Part shown: positions 1-6,479 of the stretch, one piece after another
How the letters are laid out: every line of letters starts with the position of its first letter
Position numbering within the stretch: the first letter of the stretch is position 1
DNA from: Brachybacterium sp.
GTDB taxonomy: Bacteria; Actinomycetota; Actinomycetes; Actinomycetales; Dermabacteraceae
NCBI GenBank assembly: GCA_027322375.1
Contig: DAHVRS010000198.1
Coordinates: 1 to 6,479, forward strand
DNA: 6,479 nucleotides
Direction: 5' to 3'
Made by a program: the position numbers and the translations under genes
Notes under the pieces: model-generated
Database searches by the model: none
What the model was told of the DNA's origin: nothing
The model's input: the letters and a program-made list of their open reading frames with translations, nothing else

Positions 1-112
1 GTCACGGGATGGATCCGACCCGCCGTCCACAGCACGGAAGCAGGCGCGCGAGCGGGATGAGAGACTGGAGGCACCCGGCCGACCCCGGGGCAGACCGTCG
101 GAAGGATCCTCG
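1..112 (+). other. Region upstream of the HTH gene; possible tail of an upstream CDS
   Basis: No complete gene is visible here. Plus-strand frame 1 is open from the window edge to a TGA at 58-60 and would encode a 19-residue tail, VTGWIRPAVHSTEAGARAG. This could be the C-terminus of an upstream gene, but it is too short to identify or to separate from chance. The stretch just before 113 carries the Shine-Dalgarno sequence GGAAGG (100-105) of the next gene. I see no convincing promoter hexamers. Confidence 0.25.
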
Positions 113-346
113 ATGCCGCCTCGTTTCGTCCCCCTCACCGACGTCGCGGAGATGCTCTCGATCTCCGCGTCGCAGGCTTATGCGCTGGTGAGGTCCGGGG
201 AGCTGCGAGCGATCAAGGTCGGCGGTCGCGGTCAGTGGCGGGTGGAGACCACCGAGATCGAGGACTACATCCAGCGCAGCTACCGCGCGACAGAGGAGCT
301 GGTCGCGCAGGAGCGACAGCGCGCCGAGGACTCCTCCACCCTCTGA
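113..346 (+). CDS. Small helix-turn-helix (excisionase/BldC-like) DNA-binding protein
   Basis: A 77-residue protein, most likely a cytoplasmic DNA-binding regulator of the compact MerR-type/excisionase HTH family (HTH_17 type). Residues 7-27 (PLTDVAEMLSISASQAYALV) have the family pattern of a helix starting at 'LT-x-VAE-x-L', a turn, then a recognition helix. Residues 28-43 (RSGELRAIKVGGRGQWRV) form the short wing, and residues 46-53 fit the terminal 'E-I-x-x-Y-I' helix. The charged tail (54-77) is probably helical and could mediate self-association. The ATG at 113 follows GGAAGG (100-105) with a 7-nt gap, which decides the start. The family includes phage excisionases and developmental regulators such as BldC. 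No phage genes lie nearby, so a chromosomal regulator is more likely than an excisionase. Its targets are unknown. It converges on the 181-aa gene at 469-1014. Confidence 0.85.
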   Translation: MPPRFVPLTDVAEMLSISASQAYALVRSGELRAIKVGGRGQWRVETTEIEDYIQRSYRATEELVAQERQRAEDSSTL

Positions 347-468
347 CTCTGGGGCTCTCTGGTCTCTGCGGCTCACCTGCGCCTTCGAGCGCCAGCACTC
401 TCACCGCCTGCACGATCGCGCGCTCGAGCGGGTCGCCCAGCCGCCTTCCCCCTTGGCGGAGCAGCAGG
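347..468. other. Convergent intergenic gap; at most a weak terminator
   Basis: A 122-bp gap separates the stop of the HTH gene from the stop of the minus-strand gene. The only hairpin of note is CCGCC (441-445) with GGCGG (455-459), a 5-bp stem with a 9-nt loop and no T tract. It sits about 10 bp beyond the minus-strand stop codon. It may serve as a weak minus-strand terminator, but the evidence is thin. The palindrome CGCTCGAGCG lies at 421-430 and has no evident role. Confidence 0.3.
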
Positions 469-1014
469 TCACCCGTGGCGGAGCACGAGCAGCGCGGACG
501 TCGCGATCGTGAGCAGGGATGAGCCGGAGGCGACCGTGGACTCTCCCGTCGGCACCGGCCTGAGGTCGAGGCTGTCCGCCCCCACCGCGGCGATCCTGCC
601 CACCAATGTGCCTGCTGTGGTCTCGCAGCGGACCACGCTGCGATCCCGCGCGATCTCCCGCAGCACGGCACCGAGCCCCAGCGGCGAGAGCAGTGACTCC
701 TCCGCCGGGCGGGCCCGTGGGCTGAGTCCGTCGATGACACCCACTGCGGCCAGCGGCACCACGGCACGTGCTGTGCCGGCGCCGTCGGACAGGGCCACCC
801 AGTCCGGGCCGACCTCCTGCACGATGCCCGCGACGCGCACCGCGGTCGCCAGATGCAGGGCCAGCCGGCGCTGCTGCGCACCGCGCAGCCGGTCGGCGAG
901 CGTGAGCCGTGCACGTTCCGCACGGGTGAGCTCCTCCGAGACGGCGCGAATCTCCTCCTCCCGGTGATGGGCGAACTGCCCCTCCAGGTCCTCGAAGATC
1001 CGCTCGAAACGCAT
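469..1014 (-). CDS. Conserved actinobacterial protein of unknown function, two similar beta modules
   Basis: A 181-residue protein without signal peptide or membrane segment, so probably cytoplasmic. I start it at the ATG of MRFERIFEDLEGQF, because this opening (M-R-x-x-x-I/L-F-x-D-L-E) matches a family I recall from other actinobacteria. The frame stays open upstream to 1110, but that part is Arg/Pro-rich and lies in the intergenic region. Residues 3-50 are charged and probably helical or coiled coil (DLEGQFAHHREEEIRAVSEE, then TRAERARLTLADRLRG). Residues 53-97 and 127-179 are two beta-rich modules sharing the pattern G-x-[IV]-x-x-V-G-x-D-x-[LV]-x-L (VAGIVQEVGPDWVAL and LVGRIAAVGADSLDL), linked by a conserved-looking LGLGAVLREIARDRSVV segment at 112-128. 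Such proteins are often labelled 'Fis family regulator', but I see no HTH. The gene is divergent from the LysM operon and convergent with the HTH gene. Function unknown. Confidence 0.8.
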   Translation of the reverse strand: MRFERIFEDLEGQFAHHREEEIRAVSEELTRAERARLTLADRLRGAQQRRLALHLATAVRVAGIVQEVGPDWVALSDGAGTARAVVPLAAVGVIDGLSPRARPAEESLLSPLGLGAVLREIARDRSVVRCETTAGTLVGRIAAVGADSLDLRPVPTGESTVASGSSLLTIATSALLVLRHG

Positions 1015-1134
1015 GCGCCCACTGTAGGCGGGGTGCGCCGAGCGCGACCTGTCCCCCACAACGCCGGCATTCCACAGCCCTGCGCAGGCGCGTTGCGTGA
1101 TCGGCCGCACACGACTAATCTCGCTCTAACGACA

Positions 1135-1168
1135 TTGAACATCGTCAAACTGCATCAAATGACATGAT
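1135..1168. promoter_or_regulatory. AT-rich motif array with 10-bp phasing, possible operator
   Basis: TTGA at 1135-1138, TCAA at 1145-1148 and TCAA at 1155-1158 start exactly 10 bp apart. The last two lie in near-direct repeats CGTCAAAC and CATCAAAT; the first two form an inverted pair TTGA-N6-TCAA. An ATGACATGAT sequence follows (1159-1168). One-turn spacing places all motifs on one face of the helix, as for a cooperative DNA-binding protein. That it is an operator is an inference, and the motifs are only 4-5 bp long. Confidence 0.35.
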
Positions 1169-1175
1169 CGGCTCT

Positions 1176-1219
1176 CGGGGAGGACTGCCTCCGCGGTCCG
1201 GAGTCGCTCACGGGGAGGA
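1176..1219 (+). repeat. Duplicated Shine-Dalgarno-like direct repeat in the LysM leader
   Basis: The 9-mer CGGGGAGGA occurs at 1176-1184 and again at 1211-1219, 35 bp apart. The second copy is the ribosome-binding site of the LysM gene, with a tight 4-nt gap from GGAGG to the ATG at 1223. The first has no usable start codon at the right distance. Between them CCTCC (1188-1192) is complementary to the GGAGG of either copy. CTCCG (1189-1193) can also pair with CGGAG (1199-1203). Confidence 0.6.
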
Positions 1220-1222
1220 ACC

Positions 1223-2179
1223 ATGGTCGAGGACGACATCGCACAACCCGCCACCGCGGGACGAGCGCTGCTGAGCGCTCTGCTCGGCGCGGCGGGGACC
1301 GGAGCGATGGGGTTCGCCGGACGCGAGCTGTTCGACATCGCCGGGGCCAGCGCGGGGACCGAGGCGCTGCTCGCCTGGGTGCTCGTCGGCGCGGCCGTGC
1401 TCGGTGCGCTGCTGTGCCTGCGCTTCGCACTGGTCTGGATGCTCGCGGCGGCCGTGCTCGCCGCCGGGCCGACGGGTCGCACCGGCACCGCCCTCCTCGC
1501 CGCGCTGCGGGTGCTGGCGCCGCGTCTGGCCCGCCGGCTCACCACCGGCGCCGCGCTCGCGACGGCCGCGACCGCTCTCACCTTCGGTCCTGCGCTCGCC
1601 GCCCCCGCCTCGGTCCTCCTCGAGGACGACGGAGTGCACGACGCCCCGATGCAGCAGACCGCGCAGATGCTGCCGGTCGACGCCCCCGTCCCGAGCGACG
1701 GCGGCGGCGAGGAGGAGGACGCGACCGCCCCGGCGTCGCCGCCGCCGCTCGGCTGGGGCGAGACTGCCTCGCCGGCACCGACTCCCGAGACGGAGCAGGA
1801 CGAGGAAGCGTCGGACGACGACGCCGCGCCGGAGGAGCAGACCAGCACCGCAGAGGACAACAGCTCCGGCGACGACGCCGCTCACTCCGCCGCACCCGCG
1901 GCCGCAGATACAGCCTCAGACACCAAGACCGACACCGACACCAGCACCGAGACAGACACCGTCACCGAACGCACGATCACCGTGCACACCGGCGACTCCC
2001 TGTGGAGCATCTCCCGTGACCTGCTCGGGCAGGGCGCCGCCACCGACCCCGAGATCGCCGCGGCCTGGCCCCTGCTGCATGCCGCGAACCAGGACCGCAT
2101 CGGTGCGGATCCAGATCTCCTCCATCCGGGACTGGAGCTCGTGGTCCCGGCCGAGCTCACCCTTCAGGACACGCCATGA
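1223..2179 (+). CDS. Membrane-anchored LysM peptidoglycan-binding protein
   Basis: A 318-residue envelope protein. After a short cytoplasmic N-terminus there is a weakly hydrophobic stretch (about 15-32), a strong membrane segment (about 49-82, LLAWVLVGAAVLGALLCLRF onward, long enough for one or two spans), a basic patch (RVLAPRLARRL, 96-106) and another hydrophobic segment (107-127) ending in ALAAPA. Residues 130-250 are an acidic, Pro/Ala/Ser/Thr-rich linker suited to spanning the wall, ending in Asp-Thr repeats. Residues 251-309 form a LysM-type domain (TITVHTGDSLWSISRDLLG, then AAWPLLHAANQDRIGADPDL, then HPGLELVVP), which in its family binds N-acetylglucosamine-containing glycans. No catalytic domain is visible, so it probably anchors or senses rather than cleaves. 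The ATG at 1223 follows GGGGAGG. The stop overlaps the next ATG (ATGA, 2176-2179), so the two genes are translationally coupled. Exact function unknown. Confidence 0.88.
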   Translation: MVEDDIAQPATAGRALLSALLGAAGTGAMGFAGRELFDIAGASAGTEALLAWVLVGAAVLGALLCLRFALVWMLAAAVLAAGPTGRTGTALLAALRVLAPRLARRLTTGAALATAATALTFGPALAAPASVLLEDDGVHDAPMQQTAQMLPVDAPVPSDGGGEEEDATAPASPPPLGWGETASPAPTPETEQDEEASDDDAAPEEQTSTAEDNSSGDDAAHSAAPAAADTASDTKTDTDTSTETDTVTERTITVHTGDSLWSISRDLLGQGAATDPEIAAAWPLLHAANQDRIGADPDLLHPGLELVVPAELTLQDTP

Positions 2180-2577
2180 CCACCACCGACCAGCGTCCCC
2201 TGTCCACGATGACCGATCCCGGCGAGTTCGCGCCGGAGGATCCCCGCATCGTGGAGCGGATGATCGTGCCGCTCGCCCGCAGGGCCGTGGAGATCGTCCG
2301 CGACATGCGCCCCGAGAACTCGCTGGCCCGTCTGGTCACCCCCGAGATCAGCAAGGACCTCGCACGGCGCGCCGCACTGACGCGGAGACTGCGCTCGACC
2401 ACCGGGCATGCGCCCACTCGTCAGCTCGAGGTGACCGGGGTGCGCACCTGTGTGGTGAACCCTCGCACCGTCGAGGCCAGCTGTGTGCTGCGCGAGCCGG
2501 ACCGCGCCAGGTTCCTCGCGATGCGCTGGGAACTGCGCCACTCCGGCTGGCGAGTGACAGTGCTCGAGATCGGGTGA
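2176..2577 (+). CDS. Rv3235-family protein of unknown function
   Basis: A 133-residue soluble protein with no signal peptide or membrane segment. The second half (RQLEVTGVRTCVVNPRTVEA, then residues 101-131) has the alternating strand pattern and the closing 'R-x-L-A-M-R-W-E-L-R-x-S-G-W-R-V-T-V-L' typical of actinobacterial proteins named after Mycobacterium tuberculosis Rv3235. Residues 24-75 are helical and Arg-rich (PLARRAVEIVRDMRPENSLA). The ATG lies in the ATGA overlap with the LysM gene and is preceded by CAGGA (2165-2169), 6 nt from the start. Family members are recurrently found near secA, as here, but their role is not established. Coupling to a membrane/wall LysM protein suggests the two products work together, possibly with this one on the cytoplasmic face. 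That is inference. Confidence 0.85.
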   Translation: MTTTDQRPLSTMTDPGEFAPEDPRIVERMIVPLARRAVEIVRDMRPENSLARLVTPEISKDLARRAALTRRLRSTTGHAPTRQLEVTGVRTCVVNPRTVEASCVLREPDRARFLAMRWELRHSGWRVTVLEIG

Positions 2578-2598
2578 GAGCGCCCGAGAGCAGAGGTA

Positions 2599-2633
2599 CG
2601 CACCGCACGACGCACTGCGGCCGCACAACGCAC
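2599..2633. repeat. Cluster of five CGCAC motifs before the terminator
   Basis: CGCAC occurs at 2599-2603, 2604-2608, 2611-2615, 2622-2626 and 2629-2633, with a TGCGGCCGCA palindrome at 2616-2625 inside. The cluster lies between the Rv3235-family stop codon and the terminator hairpin. The plus-strand transcript here is C-rich and G-poor for this genome, which could help Rho loading, but no function is shown. Confidence 0.5.
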
Positions 2634-2666
2634 CGCGCCCGGGAACTGATCCAGTTCCCGGGCGCG
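2634..2666. terminator. Strong hairpin terminator between convergent Rv3235-family gene and secA
   Basis: A perfect 15-bp stem, CGCGCCCGGGAACTG (2634-2648) with CAGTTCCCGGGCGCG (2652-2666), closed by a 3-nt ATC loop. It lies 57 bp after the Rv3235-family stop and 48 bp beyond the secA stop, so it is well placed to end transcription from both sides. It lacks a long T tract on either side (TTGCGTCGTTCTTC on plus; GGTGCGTTGT on minus), which is common for terminators in high-GC actinobacteria. Confidence 0.85.
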
Positions 2667-2713
2667 TTGCGTCGTTCTTCGCCGCTCGGGCGGCGGGCGC
2701 GAGCTGTCCTCGC

Positions 2714-5701
<2,988 letters not shown>

Positions 5702-5818
5702 TCGTGCTCCCGTTGATCGCGGTTGCGCCCTCACGGACGACTGATGCCTGCCCCATGGTAAGCGTCGCCGCCGATGATGGTGACCAGGTGCGCGCTTCCT
5801 CACCCGGTGGGAGCACGA
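5702..5818 (-). promoter_or_regulatory. secA leader with inverted repeat covering the ribosome-binding site
   Basis: On the minus strand the sequence TCGTGCTCCC (5818 down to 5809) is the exact reverse complement of GGGAGCACGA (5711 down to 5702). The second arm contains the secA Shine-Dalgarno GGGAG and runs up to the GTG start. RNA that includes both arms can form a 10-bp helix that hides the ribosome-binding site. A possible -10 box TACCAT (5760 down to 5755) lies about 55 nt upstream of the start codon, without a clear -35. A transcript from there would lack the upstream arm. No leader peptide similar to SecM is evident. Confidence 0.45.
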
Positions 5819-5819
5819 A

Positions 5820-5852
5820 GGGCGGGAGGGCGCTGCTGCGCTCCTCCCGCCC
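5820..5852 (-). terminator. Hairpin terminator downstream of hpf
   Basis: The stem GGGCGGGAGG (5820-5829) pairs with CCTCCCGCCC (5843-5852), and an inner GCGC (5830-5833) pairs with GCGC (5838-5841) around a TGCT loop, leaving T5842 as a bulge: 14 bp in all. It starts 24 bp after the hpf stop codon. On the minus strand it is followed by TTCGTGCT, a short, poor T-rich stretch, so some read-through into secA is likely. Confidence 0.8.
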
Positions 5853-5876
5853 GTCGGTCGAGGGTTCAGCCCCGGA

Positions 5877-6479
5877 TCAGGACGCCTGTCGCTCGCCGTC
5901 GAGCTCGATGACGCCGTAGTTGAAGCCCTTGCGGCGGTAGACCACCTTGGGGTTGCCGGACTCGGCATCGACGAAAAGGAAGAAGTCGTGTCCCACGAGC
6001 TCCATCCGGTAGAGCGCGTCGTCGACGCTCATCGGCTTCGCGGGGTGCTTCTTCTCGCGGATCACGATCGGGTTCCCCGACTCCGCGAGGTCCTTCTCGT
6101 CCGACGCCATGCCCGGCGCGTCGTCGACCTCCGCCTCGGGCGCAGGCTCCTGCAGGGAGGCCGGCAGCTCCTGGTCCGGGGTCATCGTGCGCAGGCTCGC
6201 GCCGGTCCCCTGGTGGGCGCGGTCGCGGCCACGCCGCTGGTCCTTGCGGCGGTCACGGGCGCGCCGGAGCCGTTCGAGGAGCTTGCCATAGGCGACGTCG
6301 AGAGCGCCGTAGAGATCGTCCGCGCGGGCCTCGGAGCGGATCACCGCGCCGTTGTCGTGCACGGTGAGCTCCACACGGTCGCTGAGCTCTGCCTGCCTGG
6401 GATTCTTCTCCTGCGAGATCTCGACATCCACACGGAGTGCCGTGGGAGCGAACTGGGTGACCTTGTCGAGCTTGTCGGT
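5877..6479 (-). CDS. hpf: Long-form ribosome hibernation promoting factor HPF (5' end outside window)
   Basis: The last 200 residues of a long HPF (RaiA/YfiA family). The protein binds the 30S decoding region in stationary phase or stress and, in the long form, dimerises ribosomes into inactive 100S particles. Visible residues 1-79 are the rest of the S30AE domain ([20 protein letters not shown], then [20 protein letters not shown] with a basic [12 protein letters not shown] end). Residues 80-135 are a variable acidic/Pro linker. Residues 137-194 are the C-terminal dimerisation domain ([39 protein letters not shown] and [17 protein letters not shown]). Compared with the usual 200-230 residues of the family, probably only some 20-30 N-terminal residues are missing. 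A GTG at 6431 is internal to the S30AE domain and is not the start. It lies in the same direction as secA, 175 bp upstream, with a terminator between. Confidence 0.96.
   Translation of the reverse strand, partial: TDKLDKVTQFAPTALRVDVEISQEKNPRQAELSDRVELTVHDNGAVIRSEARADDLYGALDVAYGKLLERLRRARDRRKDQRRGRDRAHQGTGASLRTMTPDQELPASLQEPAPEAEVDDAPGMASDEKDLAESGNPIVIREKKHPAKPMSVDDALYRMELVGHDFFLFVDAESGNPKVVYRRKGFNYGVIELDGERQAS

Larger units (their letters stand above)
1015..1222. promoter_or_regulatory. Divergent promoter region between the 181-aa gene and the LysM operon
   Basis: This 208-bp region must hold the start signals for both the minus-strand gene (start 1014) and the LysM-Rv3235 operon (start 1223). 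It contains the most AT-rich patch of the window (about 1115-1170), typical of a promoter in such GC-rich DNA. Candidate hexamers are poor: TTGAAC at 1135-1140 on plus, and TTGACG on minus (5 of 6 to the -35 consensus, reading 1147 down to 1142). Neither has a good -10 box at 16-18 bp. I therefore place promoters in the patch without assigning exact boxes. Confidence 0.5.

Noticed and set aside
113..346. Reading the small HTH gene as a phage or plasmid excisionase marking an integrated element
   Set aside because: No integrase, att-like repeat, tRNA or other mobile gene is in the window, and the composition matches its neighbours.
1015..1110. An upstream start (1110) for the 181-aa protein
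   Set aside because: The added 32 residues look like translated intergenic DNA, and the family-like sequence starts at MRFERIF (1014).
213..1148. Overlapping long minus-strand frames across the 181-aa gene
   Set aside because: The translations are Arg/Pro/Ser/Gly-rich shadows with no domain. The frame at 469-1014 has ordinary composition and internal repeat structure.
5702..5968. An N-terminal extension of SecA by 89 residues (ATG at 5968)
   Set aside because: The extension is low-complexity, overlaps the hpf 3' end and the terminator hairpin, and is unlike SecA. The GTG at 5701 has a Shine-Dalgarno and matches the known SecA N-terminus.

Overview
The window is very GC-rich DNA with tightly packed genes and strong G/C bias at third codon positions. 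It looks like a chromosomal segment of a high-GC Gram-positive bacterium (Actinomycetota). The order hpf, secA, Rv3235-family gene, LysM gene and the actinobacterial style of these proteins suggest Micrococcales, perhaps a Brachybacterium or Dermabacteraceae relative. The genus is an inference from remembered protein style, not from a search. I see no sign of phage, insertion sequence, CRISPR or tRNA/rRNA.

Layout, left to right. Positions 1-112 hold a possible tail of an upstream gene and the leader of a small helix-turn-helix (HTH) gene (113-346, +). That gene converges on a 181-aa protein of unknown function (469-1014, -), which has a helical N-terminus and two similar beta-type modules. 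A 208-bp divergent intergenic region (1015-1222) contains the only clearly AT-rich patch in the window, with TTGA/TCAA motifs one helical turn apart. It precedes a two-gene, translationally coupled operon: a membrane-anchored LysM protein (1223-2179, +) and an Rv3235-family protein (2176-2577, +) sharing an ATGA overlap. A perfect 15-bp hairpin (2634-2666) separates this operon from the convergent secA (2714-5701, -). Upstream of secA on the minus strand lie its leader (5702-5819), a terminator hairpin (5820-5852), and the 3' part of the long-form ribosome hibernation factor gene hpf (5877-6479, -), whose start lies beyond the window.

How the genes fit together: SecA is the ATPase motor of general protein export and HPF shuts down ribosomes in stationary phase. 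Both are housekeeping. The LysM protein is predicted to be anchored in the membrane and to reach into the peptidoglycan, and its coupled Rv3235-family partner is of unknown role. This conserved-looking neighbourhood could link envelope or export functions, but nothing in the sequence proves it.

The region is mostly ordinary core genome. The points most worth a second look are: (1) a 10-bp inverted repeat in the hpf-secA gap that would mask the secA ribosome-binding site in read-through transcripts; (2) the 10-bp-phased motifs in the divergent promoter; (3) a decoy/true Shine-Dalgarno repeat with an intervening anti-Shine-Dalgarno in the LysM leader; and (4) the duplicated module of the 181-aa protein. 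No wholly new system is evident.
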